DNA from: Clostridium_AD sp050717515
GTDB taxonomy: Bacteria; Bacillota; Clostridia; Clostridiales; Clostridiaceae
DNA length: 64,000 bases
Direction: 5' to 3'
Assembly: GCF_050717515.1 (NCBI RefSeq)
Contig: NZ_JBOITL010000042.1
Coordinates: 62,001 to 126,000 of the forward strand
Shown: one piece after another, positions 16,134 through 24,789 of the stretch
Numbering within the stretch: the first letter of the stretch is position 1
How the letters are laid out: every line of letters begins with the position of its first letter
Notes under the pieces: model-generated
Seen by the model: the letters and a program-made list of their open reading frames with translations, nothing else
What the model was told of the DNA's origin: nothing
Database searches by the model: none
Program-made: the position numbers and the translations under genes

Positions 16134-17261
16134 TTATATAGAGTTAGAATTATACACACTCTCATAAGCTTTAAGGGTATTAATTGCCGTATTCTCCCAA
16201 GAAAATTCACTTGCTCTTTTTAATCCCTTATAGCTCAATTCTTCCCTTAACTTATCGTTACTTAGCAAGCTTCCTATAGCTGAAGATATTTCTGAAATAT
16301 CATAGGGATTTATTAAAATCCCTCCATCTCCAACGACTTCTGGAATAGAGGTAAGGTTAGATGCTATTACAGGAGTGCCACAATTCATTGCCTCTAGAGG
16401 AGGGAGTCCAAAGCCTTCGTAAAAAGAAGGATACACAAAAGTATCACAAGAGTTATAGAAAACGGGTAAATGTTCTTCTGGTACAAAACCAGTAAAAATA
16501 ACATTAGAGTCTATATTCAATTCATTTGTAAGCTTTAGAAGCCTTTGGCTGGAATCCTTATAGCCACCTACAATAACTAAATTATAATTTTTGTTTAAAT
16601 CTTTATATACTTTAGAAAAAGCAGTCAAGACGGAAGCCACATTCTTTCTTTCACTAAAACCACCTAGATAAAGTATAAATGGATCTGTTAAATTATACAC
16701 ATCCTTTAGAAAATTCTTGCAGAGGACTTTATCTAAAGGTGCATATTTTTTATCTGCAGCTAATGGAGTTACAAAAATCTTGTTTTCATTTATAGGGAAA
16801 AATTTAAGAATATCTCGCTTTGAAAATTCTGACACAGTTATTATTCCATCAGAACCACCTACGATTAAAGGCATCTCTTTTAGAAATTTTAGCAAATATC
16901 CTTTTCCTACAGTTTCTGGCATAACGTATGGAATTAAATCATGTATAGTGATTATTTTTCTGCAAGATATTTCATCACAAAAACCTATTCCATTTTGCGG
17001 CATATGATATATGTCTATTTTTTCCTTTGATAAGTTGGCTGGAAAATAGTGATCTTCAAAGAATCTTTGATGTTTTTTAGAGGTCATTATTATTTTGCAG
17101 TTTTCTTTTTTTATACTTTCATAATTATTACCTGACCAATAAACATTGTAGTTATTGACAGAATCTATGTTAATTAAATTTTTAAGTACATTTTCTGTAT
17201 AAGTTCCTATACCAGTGCCACTATAGAAATTGATGCCTCTAGCATCAATTCCAATTCTCAT
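16134..17261 (-). CDS. GT4 glycosyltransferase, spore coat CotSA-like
   Basis: A 375-residue GT-B enzyme beginning MRIGIDARGINFYSGTGIGTYT, with HMPQNGIG, ITIHDLIPYVMPETVG, YLGGFSERKNVASVLTAF and the sugar-nucleotide motif YEGFGLPPLEAM (E-x7-E). It is a clear paralogue of the gene at 20757-21884. In spore formers such enzymes lie with cotS genes and are thought to decorate coat polysaccharide. ATG 17261 follows AAGGAG; an in-frame GTG at 17270 lies too close to it. It is divergent from the first cotS-like gene, suggesting shared mother-cell control. Confidence 0.82.
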   Translation of the reverse strand: MRIGIDARGINFYSGTGIGTYTENVLKNLINIDSVNNYNVYWSGNNYESIKKENCKIIMTSKKHQRFFEDHYFPANLSKEKIDIYHMPQNGIGFCDEISCRKIITIHDLIPYVMPETVGKGYLLKFLKEMPLIVGGSDGIITVSEFSKRDILKFFPINENKIFVTPLAADKKYAPLDKVLCKNFLKDVYNLTDPFILYLGGFSERKNVASVLTAFSKVYKDLNKNYNLVIVGGYKDSSQRLLKLTNELNIDSNVIFTGFVPEEHLPVFYNSCDTFVYPSFYEGFGLPPLEAMNCGTPVIASNLTSIPEVVGDGGILINPYDISEISSAIGSLLSNDKLREELSYKGLKRASEFSWENTAINTLKAYESVYNSNSI

Positions 17262-17388
17262 AGTATTCACTCCTTAAAATTATTAGAAAAAAATGTATTC
17301 ATAATTATATTATCTCATTTAAAAGATAATATATATTAATATATTATTTCAACTTAAGAAGTGTGCTATTTGCCTAAAGATAATTGTG

Positions 17389-17417
17389 CACAAATTATTC
17401 AGTGTGTTCATATACTA
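17389..17417 (+). promoter_or_regulatory. Sigma-K-like promoter of the first cotS gene
   Basis: cACa at 17389-17392, a 16-nt spacer, and CATATACTA at 17409-17417 match the sigma-K pattern (mACm, N16, CATAnnnTA). The element lies 29 nt before the TTG start and fits late mother-cell expression of coat genes. Confidence 0.5.
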
Positions 17418-17445
17418 CAATAGAACAATATTCGGAGGCATGCAC

Positions 17446-18456
17446 TTGGAAATCCAGGAATTAAAGGATTTAGTAAAAGACAACTATTCCCTTTGTATTA
17501 ATAATGTAGAGAAAATAAAAAATGTTTACAGAATAGAGACTGAAAATGAGATGTATTGCTTGAAAGTCATTAATTATGACTTTAAGCATTTTTTATTTAT
17601 TATTGGTGCAATAAAACATTTACAGGGTAATGGTTTTCAAAAGATACCTCAAATTATTGCAACTATTGATAACAAGGACTATATAGCGCTTGAGAATAAA
17701 TATGCTTATTTAACACCCTGGTTAAATGCAAGAGAATGCAATTATGATAATCCTGTAGAAATAAAATTATGCACCTCAAAGCTTGCAGACCTTCACAAAA
17801 AAAGTTTAAATTTTAAAGTTACACCTGATATGAACCCTAGAATAGGATGGCTCAAATGGATAGAAACTTTTAAAACTAGACAAAGGGAAATACTAGATTT
17901 CAAAAGAAGGATAAATGAAAAAGAATACATTACGGAATTTGATAAAAATTATTTAATAATAATGGAACAAGAATTGGCGCGGAGCAGTAGATCAATAAAT
18001 AACTTATATAAAAGTGAATATATAAATAAAATGAAAGAGGAAATTAAACATAGGGGATTATGTCACCATGATTATGCTCATCATAATGTATTAATAGAAA
18101 AAAATGGACGCGTGAACATTATTGATTTTGATTATTGTATCTTAGACACTCATTTACATGATTTAAGTAGCCTGCTTATAAGAAGAATGAAAAATGGCAA
18201 ATGGAGCCTAGATAATGCACTTTTTATAATGGACGAGTATAATTCTATAAATTCAATATATAAAAGTGATATAGATGTAATGGCAGCATTTATGGAATTT
18301 CCTCAGGAGTATTGGCAAACAGGAATCCAGTATTACTGGGAAAAAAAAGACTGGGGAGAAGAGTTTTTCTTAAAGAAACTTGAAAAGATTTATGAGGATA
18401 GGATAGATAGGCAAATTTTTATTGAGAAATTAAGAAAAATAAATTATGGGAGGTAG
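17446..18456 (+). CDS. CotS-family spore coat kinase-like protein
   Basis: A 336-residue member of the CotS/choline-kinase-like (APH fold) family. The N-lobe has VYRIETENEMYCLKVINYDFKHFLF with the ATP-lysine; the hinge and substrate region has WLNARECNYDNP and LADLHKKSL. The catalytic loop GLCHHDYAHHNVLI (HxD and N) and the metal motif NIIDFDY are intact, followed by a WSLDNALFIMDEYNSIN tail. Function in coat assembly is known for the family, the phosphorylated substrate is not. TTG 17446 lies 7 nt after GGAGG; an ATG at 17440 is too close. It overlaps the next gene's ribosome site. Confidence 0.85.
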   Translation: MEIQELKDLVKDNYSLCINNVEKIKNVYRIETENEMYCLKVINYDFKHFLFIIGAIKHLQGNGFQKIPQIIATIDNKDYIALENKYAYLTPWLNARECNYDNPVEIKLCTSKLADLHKKSLNFKVTPDMNPRIGWLKWIETFKTRQREILDFKRRINEKEYITEFDKNYLIIMEQELARSSRSINNLYKSEYINKMKEEIKHRGLCHHDYAHHNVLIEKNGRVNIIDFDYCILDTHLHDLSSLLIRRMKNGKWSLDNALFIMDEYNSINSIYKSDIDVMAAFMEFPQEYWQTGIQYYWEKKDWGEEFFLKKLEKIYEDRIDRQIFIEKLRKINYGR

Positions 18457-18460
18457 TATT

Positions 18461-18685
18461 GTGGGAAAAAGCAAAGATGATATGTACATGGAAGAAAGCG
18501 AAATGGAAATCATGCAGCCGCAGGAATCAACTGTAGAGGAATATGATATGAGACTTGACAACATGAAGGAGGAGGTTAAGAACCTTAAGAAAATACGAAA
18601 AAGACAAAAAAAACTTAGAGAGTTAGAATTAGAACAAAGAGAAATAATAAAGAAGATGGACAAAAATTATAAAAAGAATAGATAG
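18461..18685 (+). CDS. Small charged coiled-coil protein of the coat cluster
   Basis: A 74-residue protein of unknown family, rich in Lys, Glu, Arg and Met. From about residue 25 on, it is one continuous amphipathic helix (EEYDMRLDNMKEEVKNLKKI and onward), predicted as a coiled coil. GTG 18461 is set by GGGAGG (18448-18453). It begins 4 nt after the cotS stop and 32 nt before the degenerate cotS paralogue, so it is part of the coat transcript. A scaffold or adaptor role in coat assembly is a guess from context only. Confidence 0.6.
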   Translation: MGKSKDDMYMEESEMEIMQPQESTVEEYDMRLDNMKEEVKNLKKIRKRQKKLRELELEQREIIKKMDKNYKKNR

Positions 18686-18717
18686 TAAATTAATAGATCT
18701 AATTAGAGGTGGTGCCA

Positions 18718-19482
18718 GTGACAATAAGCATCTATAATGATTTTTCTGACTATATGGTGTTTAAAGGTATTAAAAAGGTAGATGCAATTGAATTTAAATA
18801 TAAAAATATAGATGTAGACATAACTGAAGGATTAGTAATGGAGCAGTTCCGTGCGATTTATGATTTTCATCAAAAATCTTTGGGGTTTAATGGATATCTC
18901 AGGAGTAGGTTAAATAACAATACAGGGAAAATAATAGAAGAATATAAAATTTACATTAAAAAGCTGGCTTCTGATATAAATAACATTAAAAGAGATGAAC
19001 CTAAAAATTCCTTTGAAAAATTAATTATTAAATATGGAGAAGGAGCTATAAAAAGGGGGGAAGAATGTATAAGAGAAGTATATCAAATGGACTATATAGG
19101 AATTATATCAAGAAGTATGAAGAAAACAGAAATATGCTTAGGAAATACAGATTTTCAAAACCTCCGAAAGAACGATTTTACTTATGTGGTTAGTTTTAAA
19201 GATTGTAGTTATAACATGGTGGAAATGGATTGTTTTATTTTGCTTAGTAAATTAAGAAGAAAAGGGGCGCAGCTTGATTTCCAAAGACTTGCTCGTGAAT
19301 TCTGTTATATCGAAGGATTAGATGCAAATAGCTCAGAATTTCTAATAGCTTTAATTTCTTATCCACATGAATTTATGAAATGTTGCAATAAATATAGAGA
19401 AGGTAAAAATAAAGATCAGGAGGACAGGTTTTCTAAAAAGCTTTTAAAAGCCTTAACTCAAGATGGAGATTCCTTGTTTTAA
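18718..19482 (+). CDS. Degenerate CotS-family paralogue (probable pseudokinase)
   Basis: A 254-residue protein that aligns with neighbouring CotS proteins from the end of the N-lobe on: IYDFHQKSLGF matches ADLHKKSLNF, and the tail YIEGLDANSSEFLIALISYPHEFMKC matches the CotS C-terminus. The N-lobe with the ATP lysine is missing. The catalytic loop CHHDYAHHN has become CLGNTDFQN (about 140-148), and the metal motif IIDFDY has become VVSFKDC (about 157-163). Phosphotransfer is therefore unlikely; a structural role is inferred. GTG 18718 follows GAGGTGG; GTG 18709 is an alternative. Confidence 0.65.
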   Translation: MTISIYNDFSDYMVFKGIKKVDAIEFKYKNIDVDITEGLVMEQFRAIYDFHQKSLGFNGYLRSRLNNNTGKIIEEYKIYIKKLASDINNIKRDEPKNSFEKLIIKYGEGAIKRGEECIREVYQMDYIGIISRSMKKTEICLGNTDFQNLRKNDFTYVVSFKDCSYNMVEMDCFILLSKLRRKGAQLDFQRLAREFCYIEGLDANSSEFLIALISYPHEFMKCCNKYREGKNKDQEDRFSKKLLKALTQDGDSLF

Positions 19483-19565
19483 ATTAGAGAGGTCATAATA
19501 AAAACACAATATTTATTATCAAAGTGATAAATAGTTACAAAGGTATGATTTAAAGAGGTGAGGAC

Positions 19566-20621
19566 ATGTTAGACGTTAGATATAAAGATAAGACTTATTT
19601 AAGTAAATATGATTTAGACGTAAATTTATTTACCGAATTTGATTTATTGGTGAGCGATGTTATTCCAGTAAGGAAAGTATTTATTCTTAATACCGATAAA
19701 GGTGATAAGGTTTTAAAAAAAGTGAGCTACGGTGTTTCTCGACTTGAATTTATTAATTATGGTATTGAGTACATTAAAAACAATAATTTTAGTAGAATTA
19801 TTGAATTCGAAAAGACAAAAAATAAACTTATATATGTTCCTTGGAAAGATGATATATATTGTATCATGAATTTAGTGGAAGGGAGGGAGTGTGAATATAG
19901 CAATCCAGTAGATGTTATGTTAACATCTAGAGCACTCGCTGAACTTCACAGGGCGTCGGAGGGGCTTATAAATGAAGAGGCCTTTGAAATGCTATTAGTA
20001 AAAAATCAAAAGCGGTATTTATGCGGTAGGATAATAAAAAATTTTAATGAAAAGTTAAGGGAACTTAGGTTTTTTAAAAGTATAGCGACGCTATATGAGA
20101 ATAAAAATGAATTTGATTGTATATTTTTAGAACATGAAAAATATTATGAAGATAATATAATACAAAGCATAAAAATTTTGGATGGATCAGAGTATTTCAA
20201 TTTATGCAGGGAAAAAGAAAAAATTGTATTTTGTCATCATGATTTGGCTCATCATAATATATTAATTAATATTGAGCAAGTATATTTCTTAGACTTTGAT
20301 TATGCGGTGGTAGATTTAAAAATACATGATATTTGTAATTTTATAAATAAAGCCATTAAAAATTTTGCCTACGATATAGAAAAATGCCATAGCATTTTAA
20401 ATGAATATATATCAGTAAATCCATTAGATCATAGGGAACTAGAGGTATTGTACGGTATGCTTAGCTTCCCAGAGGATTTTTATAGTATAGCAAGGGATTA
20501 TTACACAAGGAAAAAACAGTGGAGTGAAGAGGTGTTTCTAAGCAGATTAAAAAGCAAAGTGGAATGCAGAGAAAATAGAGAAGAGTTTTTAGAGAGCTTT
20601 AAGAATTACTATAATTGTTAG
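19566..20621 (+). CDS. CotS-family spore coat kinase-like protein
   Basis: A 351-residue CotS-type protein. The N-lobe carries KVFILNTDKGDKVLKKVSYG, the middle has LVEGRECEYSNPVDVM and LAELHRAS, and the catalytic core is VFCHHDLAHHNILI followed by FLDFDYAV. All key acidic residues are kept, so it may be an active kinase. ATG 19566 follows AAAGAGGTGAGGAC. It belongs to the same coat unit as the preceding cotS-like genes but with a longer gap (83 bp), and ends at a 15-bp hairpin. Confidence 0.84.
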   Translation: MLDVRYKDKTYLSKYDLDVNLFTEFDLLVSDVIPVRKVFILNTDKGDKVLKKVSYGVSRLEFINYGIEYIKNNNFSRIIEFEKTKNKLIYVPWKDDIYCIMNLVEGRECEYSNPVDVMLTSRALAELHRASEGLINEEAFEMLLVKNQKRYLCGRIIKNFNEKLRELRFFKSIATLYENKNEFDCIFLEHEKYYEDNIIQSIKILDGSEYFNLCREKEKIVFCHHDLAHHNILINIEQVYFLDFDYAVVDLKIHDICNFINKAIKNFAYDIEKCHSILNEYISVNPLDHRELEVLYGMLSFPEDFYSIARDYYTRKKQWSEEVFLSRLKSKVECRENREEFLESFKNYYNC

Positions 20622-20625
20622 CTGA

Positions 20626-20664
20626 AAATCCCCATATAGTGTTAAATATACTATATGGGGATTT
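20626..20664 (+). terminator. Hairpin after the second cotS-like gene
   Basis: A perfect 15-bp stem AAATCCCCATATAGT (20626-20640 with 20650-20664) and a 9-nt loop, starting 4 nt after the stop codon. The downstream tract TTTAAAATT is short. Confidence 0.7.
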
Positions 20665-20684
20665 AAAATTGCAGTACCGCAGGC

Positions 20685-20746
20685 GATGATTTAATAAGGC
20701 ATCTTCATAAAACAACTAGTCACATACTAGCTGTTTTATGAAGATG
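20685..20746. repeat. GATGATTTAATAAGGCA repeat unit with 21-bp hairpin
   Basis: GATGATTTAAT at 20685-20695 is followed by a 21-bp stem (20700-20720 with 20726-20746, one G-T) and a 5-nt loop. The leader GATTTAATAAGGCA recurs before a different hairpin at 42053. It sits next to the stop codon of the convergent glycosyltransferase. Confidence 0.5.
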
Positions 20747-20756
20747 AGAGGTAGTG

Positions 20757-21884
20757 TTATTTATTCAATAATATATTTTCATAAGCTTTTAGAGTATCTG
20801 CAGCGGTATGTTCCCAAGTTAGAGTAGAGGCTCTTTTTAAGCCTTTAGTTATAAGAGATTGCCTTAAGTTATTATCAAGGAGACCATTATACATTTTTTC
20901 ACTTAAGTCAACAATATCATATGGATTTACAAGCAGCGTTGAATCCTTAACTATTTCTGGAATAGAGGTAACATTGGAGGCGATTACAGGCACGCCACAA
21001 GCCATTGCTTCAATTGGAGGTAATCCAAAACCTTCATAAAAAGAAGGATATACAAAGAGCTCACAAGCATTATACATGAAGGGGATATGGTCCATAGATA
21101 TAAATCCTGGGAAAATAACACTATCTTCAATATTCAGCTCTTGTGCTCTTTTTTTATACACATCGTAAGATTTACCTTTGCTACCTGCAATGACGAGTTT
21201 CATATCTTTTTTTAATTTTGGTAAAAGGATGCTAAAAGACTCTAGAAGTCCAATAATATTCTTTCTAGGACTAAATCCTCCTATATATAGAATATAGTCT
21301 CCAGATATAGCGTAATTCTTCTCGATAATGGATTTACTAAGAGTTTTATCATAGGGTTTATAAATACCTTCACTAGCTAAATAAGTAACAAATATTTTTT
21401 CTTTTGGAAAGTTAAAAGTTTCAGCAATATCTTGTTTTGAATATTCAGATACAGTAATTATTCCATCGCACAGGGAAATAATATTGGGCAATTTTTCCTT
21501 AAAAATTTTTAAATATTGCTCGCCCACTGTTTCTGGCATTTTATAGGGAATAACATCATGCAACGTAATAACGAAGGGACAGTCTTTGTTTTCAGGTAAT
21601 CCAATGCCATTTTGAGGAACGTGATATATGTCCATATATTTGTCTATTAATGGGTTAGGAATATTCACCTCATTCCAGAAGTTATTTTGATTTTCTTGTT
21701 TAATATTTTTTATGTGAAAATTTTCACTAAAAGGTATTTCAAGCATACAATCATTTGGTACAAAAAGCGAATAATCATTATAATTGTCTATTTTATTTAA
21801 AGAGTGAATTAGTTGGTAACAATAAGTTCCTATACCAGTTCCCCTGTACCATTTTGCAGCTCTTGCATCGATTCCAATTTTCAT
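20757..21884 (-). CDS. GT4 glycosyltransferase, spore coat CotSA-like
   Basis: A 375-residue GT-B enzyme, paralogous to the one at 16134-17261 along its full length: MKIGIDARAAKWYRGTGIGTY, HVPQNGIGLP, VITLHDVIPYKMPETVGEQY, YIGGFSPRKNIIGLLESF and the donor motif YEGFGLPPIEAM. The shared pattern suggests a related donor or acceptor sugar. AAGGAG precedes ATG. It is convergent with one cotS gene and divergent from another, the same geometry as the first glycosyltransferase/cotS pair, which supports duplication of a two-gene unit. Confidence 0.82.
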   Translation of the reverse strand: MKIGIDARAAKWYRGTGIGTYCYQLIHSLNKIDNYNDYSLFVPNDCMLEIPFSENFHIKNIKQENQNNFWNEVNIPNPLIDKYMDIYHVPQNGIGLPENKDCPFVITLHDVIPYKMPETVGEQYLKIFKEKLPNIISLCDGIITVSEYSKQDIAETFNFPKEKIFVTYLASEGIYKPYDKTLSKSIIEKNYAISGDYILYIGGFSPRKNIIGLLESFSILLPKLKKDMKLVIAGSKGKSYDVYKKRAQELNIEDSVIFPGFISMDHIPFMYNACELFVYPSFYEGFGLPPIEAMACGVPVIASNVTSIPEIVKDSTLLVNPYDIVDLSEKMYNGLLDNNLRQSLITKGLKRASTLTWEHTAADTLKAYENILLNK

Positions 21885-22026
21885 TTTAAGACTCCTTAAA
21901 TACTGATTAATATATGAATATACTTTATTATATTAAAAGAAAGCATAAATGTTATTAAAACATATAAGAATATATTCTAAAAAAAAATATTAGTAATATA
22001 AATTATAAGGGGAGGGGATGAGTAAC

Positions 22027-23031
22027 ATGATGAGGGAATTTGAAATTGAAAGACAATATGGTATTAAAATAGAAAGTATACGTCCCAACAAGGGAGTATA
22101 TCTTCTAAAGACAGACGACGGAGCTAAATGTCTAAAGAAAATTAATTATGGAACACAAAAACTTTTGTTTGTATACGGAGCTAAAGAACATCTTGTAAAT
22201 AATGGATTTGACAAGGTGGATAGATATTTTTTGAATACTGAAGGAAATCCTTATGCCTTAGTTAATGAAGATATTTACACACTATCAAGCTGGATAGATG
22301 GTCGCGAATGTGATTTTCATAACGAGGAGGATTTAATTTCCGCTGCAAAAAAATTAGCTTATATGCATATTGCATCTAAGGGATATGAACCACCAGAAAA
22401 TAGTAAACTAAAAACAGATCTTGGAAGATGGCCACATTTAATGGAAAAAAGAATAAAGTCTTTTGATAAAATGAAAGACATGATTAGAAAAAAGAAAAAT
22501 TTTAAAACTGATTTTGATATTAATTACATTAAAAGTGTGGACGCTCAAAAGGAACTCGGCAAAAGAGCTATGGCAATACTCGATGATTCATTGTACTTTG
22601 ATATATGTAGGCAAACAGAAGAAGAAAAAGGCTTTTGCCATCATGATTATACACATCATAATATTATTATTGATAAAAATAATGATGTTAACATAATTGA
22701 TTTTGATTACTGCAAAAGAGAAGTGAAAGCATTTGATTTATCTAATTTTTTGATTAAAGTGCTTAAAAAGCAGGATTGGGACATAAAATATGCTGAAATA
22801 GTACTCCAGGCATATAGTAGTGTAAATCCTCTGTTAGAAGAAGAGTATCGACTTATATATGCATTTTTAGTATTTCCACAACGTTATTGGAGGCTTTGTA
22901 ATAGATATTATTATAATGAAGTTACTTGGATTCAAAATACCTTTAACAAGAAGATGGAGGAGTTAATTTCTGAAAAAGAAAAGTGTATGGCATTTATTGA
23001 AGAATATAAGAAAGTCTTCAATCAGAGGTAG
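22027..23031 (+). CDS. CotS-family spore coat kinase-like protein
   Basis: A 334-residue CotS-type protein. VYLLKTDDGAKCLKKINYG supplies the N-lobe lysine; WIDGRECDFHNEED and LAYMHIAS follow; the catalytic segment is GFCHHDYTHHNIII and the metal motif is NIIDFDY. The C-terminal tail has YRLIYAFLVFPQRYW, shared with its paralogues. The start is uncertain: GGGGAGGGG (22009-22017) directly abuts ATG 22018, so ATG 22027 or 22030 gives better spacing. A single-gene unit ended by a hairpin with T run. Confidence 0.84.
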   Translation: MMREFEIERQYGIKIESIRPNKGVYLLKTDDGAKCLKKINYGTQKLLFVYGAKEHLVNNGFDKVDRYFLNTEGNPYALVNEDIYTLSSWIDGRECDFHNEEDLISAAKKLAYMHIASKGYEPPENSKLKTDLGRWPHLMEKRIKSFDKMKDMIRKKKNFKTDFDINYIKSVDAQKELGKRAMAILDDSLYFDICRQTEEEKGFCHHDYTHHNIIIDKNNDVNIIDFDYCKREVKAFDLSNFLIKVLKKQDWDIKYAEIVLQAYSSVNPLLEEEYRLIYAFLVFPQRYWRLCNRYYYNEVTWIQNTFNKKMEELISEKEKCMAFIEEYKKVFNQR

Positions 23032-23070
23032 AGTACATTATGCTGTAAATATTATGCATACTATATATTA

Positions 23071-23106
23071 AAGTTATGTAGATATAATGTTTACATAACT
23101 TTTTTA
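23071..23106 (+). terminator. Intrinsic terminator after the third cotS-like gene
   Basis: AAGTTATGTA (23071-23080) pairs with TACATAACTT (23092-23101), followed by T residues to 23106. Confidence 0.85.
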
Positions 23107-23110
23107 CTTT

Positions 23111-23138
23111 CACCTATTAACTATATTTTCATAATATA
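23111..23138 (+). promoter_or_regulatory. Sigma-K-like promoter of yabG
   Basis: cACc at 23111-23114, a 15-nt spacer, and CATAATATA at 23130-23138 resemble the sigma-K consensus. YabG of B. subtilis is made in the late mother cell, so the match is expected. Confidence 0.4.
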
Positions 23139-23167
23139 TATTACAAGCTTAATATGGAGATGATATT

Positions 23168-24082
23168 TTGAAAATAGGAGATATTGTAGTAAGAAAATCT
23201 TACGGTGGAGATATTACATTTAAAATAATAGACATTATGTCCGTAAGTAATAGGTCGGTGTATTTACTTAAGGGAATAAATTTAAGGATTGAAGCAGACT
23301 CTTTAGGTGAGGATTTACAATTAGTATCAGAAAATAAAATTGGTGAAATTGACAAGGTCTTTAATAAAAAAGTAAATGCAGCTATTAAAAAGGTATTAAT
23401 GAGTAGGATTAAAGGAACCAGAGGGTCCACCATAGATATTAATGGTAAAATGAAAGATATACAGTTAAAACAAGAAAAATACAAAGAATACAAAGAATAT
23501 AAAAACAAAGAAATGGTTTTTGGAAGACCAGGAAAAATACTACATGTTGATGGGGATGCGGAATATCTAGAGGTTTGCCTAAAAACTTATAAACAGTTAT
23601 CTTTAGATGCTGTAGGAAGAGTAATATCAGAAGTAAATCAACCAAATGAAATAGTAAATTTAGTTAAAGAAGTTAAACCAGATATAGTAGTAATTACGGG
23701 GCATGATGGTATGGTAAAAGGAATAACTGATTATGTAAATTTAAATAGTTACAGAAACTCAAAGTACTTTGTAGAATCTGTTATAGCTCTTAGATCTTAT
23801 AATAGTAACTATGATGATTTGGTTATATTCGCAGGAGCATGTCAATCTTGTTATGAGGCGATTTTAGATGCGGGTGCTAATTTTGCTTCTTCTCCAAATC
23901 GTGTCTTAATCCATTGCTTGGACCCTGTTCTAGTAGCGGAGAAGATAGCCTATACAAATATAGAAAATGTTGTAGCCATAGAAGACGTTATACAGAACAC
24001 TATAACAGGACTAAAGGGTATAGGCGGATTACAAACTAGAGGTAAATATAGAGAGGGATTTCCTAAGTCTCAGTATATATAG
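23168..24082 (+). CDS. yabG: YabG sporulation-specific protease
   Basis: A 304-residue protein matching YabG along its length: KIGDIVVRKSYGGDITFKI at the start, GKILHVDGDAEYLEVCLKTY, then VVITGHDG and IFAGACQSCYEAILDAGANF. YabG is a cysteine-type protease that trims spore coat proteins during late sporulation; the His in TGHDG and the Cys in GACQS are the likely catalytic residues. Start is TTG 23168, with GGAGATG upstream. It stands between the cotS block and veg-sipL, an order also known from other clostridia. Confidence 0.93.
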   Translation: MKIGDIVVRKSYGGDITFKIIDIMSVSNRSVYLLKGINLRIEADSLGEDLQLVSENKIGEIDKVFNKKVNAAIKKVLMSRIKGTRGSTIDINGKMKDIQLKQEKYKEYKEYKNKEMVFGRPGKILHVDGDAEYLEVCLKTYKQLSLDAVGRVISEVNQPNEIVNLVKEVKPDIVVITGHDGMVKGITDYVNLNSYRNSKYFVESVIALRSYNSNYDDLVIFAGACQSCYEAILDAGANFASSPNRVLIHCLDPVLVAEKIAYTNIENVVAIEDVIQNTITGLKGIGGLQTRGKYREGFPKSQYI

Positions 24083-24435
24083 CTTAGGCAAGGAATCCTC
24101 AAGAAATACATGCATATTGTTTTTAACGCCTGAATGAACTCCCATATTTTGTATGGGAGCTTTGTTTATAAAACTGAATATATATATAATTAAAGGAGAT
24201 ACTATTAAGGTTAGTATTTAAAAGGTTACGCAATTTTAATGTATTAGTGTATTATAATGTGAAGATGCATAAAACAGAGAAAAATCAATTCACTGTAGAA
24301 TAATCTATAAAAATGTACTTTGTTAACATATAATTAACATTGACAAAATTGTTATATTAGTGATAAAATAATAAGTTTGCTTGACAAATATAAATATACC
24401 GTGTATAATATAAAATGTGGAGAGAAGGTGTTTAC
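24083..24435 (+). promoter_or_regulatory. yabG-veg gap with terminator and a consensus sigma-A promoter
   Basis: A hairpin terminator for yabG lies at 24139-24166 (CTCCCATA/TATGGGAG then TTTGTTT). The veg promoter is at 24381-24409: TTGACA, 17 nt, TATAAT, a perfect consensus. A second TTGACA (24340-24345) is followed 17 nt later by the poorer ATAAAA. The veg promoter of B. subtilis is also very strong. No gene is seen. Confidence 0.85.
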
Positions 24436-24672
24436 TTGGAACAGATAAATGTACTGACTTCAATAAAAGATGAAATTGAAAGTCATGTTGGCGAAAGAGT
24501 AACATTAAAAGCTAATGGTGGAAGACGAAAGATTCTTGTAGATAATGGAGTTATTGAAAAGACCTATACAAGTATTTTTGTTATTAGATTAGAAAATGAC
24601 ACCCGCAGAACCGTGACATATAGTTATTCAGATGTTTTAACAAAAACAGTTCAAATAGTTTTTGCAGGATAA
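24436..24672 (+). CDS. veg: Veg protein
   Basis: A 78-residue small protein of the Veg family: SIKDEIESHVGERVTLKANGGRRK, then TYTSIFVIRL and VTYSYSDVLTKTVQIVF. In B. subtilis Veg is abundant and promotes biofilm matrix expression by countering SinR; in clostridia the role is undefined. TTG 24436 is taken as start because AGAAGGTG precedes it and the length then matches the family; an ATG at 24415 would add seven residues and overlap the promoter transcript start. Two terminators follow. Confidence 0.92.
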   Translation: MEQINVLTSIKDEIESHVGERVTLKANGGRRKILVDNGVIEKTYTSIFVIRLENDTRRTVTYSYSDVLTKTVQIVFAG

Positions 24673-24701
24673 AACGATACTGTACCTCGGTATCGTTTTT
24701 T
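24671..24701 (+). terminator. First terminator after veg
   Basis: AAAACGATAC pairs with GTATCGTTTT around a short loop, with T residues to 24701; it begins at the stop codon. Confidence 0.9.
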
Positions 24702-24720
24702 ACATTTATAAATTAGCAGG

Positions 24721-24788
24721 GCACATATTATTTAGATATATTCCGTTATTAATAATGGCGGATATCTAAATAATATGTGCTTTTTTTT
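24721..24788 (+). terminator. Second, longer terminator after veg
   Basis: A perfect 19-bp stem (24721-24739 with 24762-24780), with an additional inner CCG/CGG and TTATT/AATAA stem, is followed by eight T residues. It lies 20 nt after the first veg terminator and isolates the very active veg promoter from sipL. Confidence 0.9.
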
Positions 24789-24789
24789 A

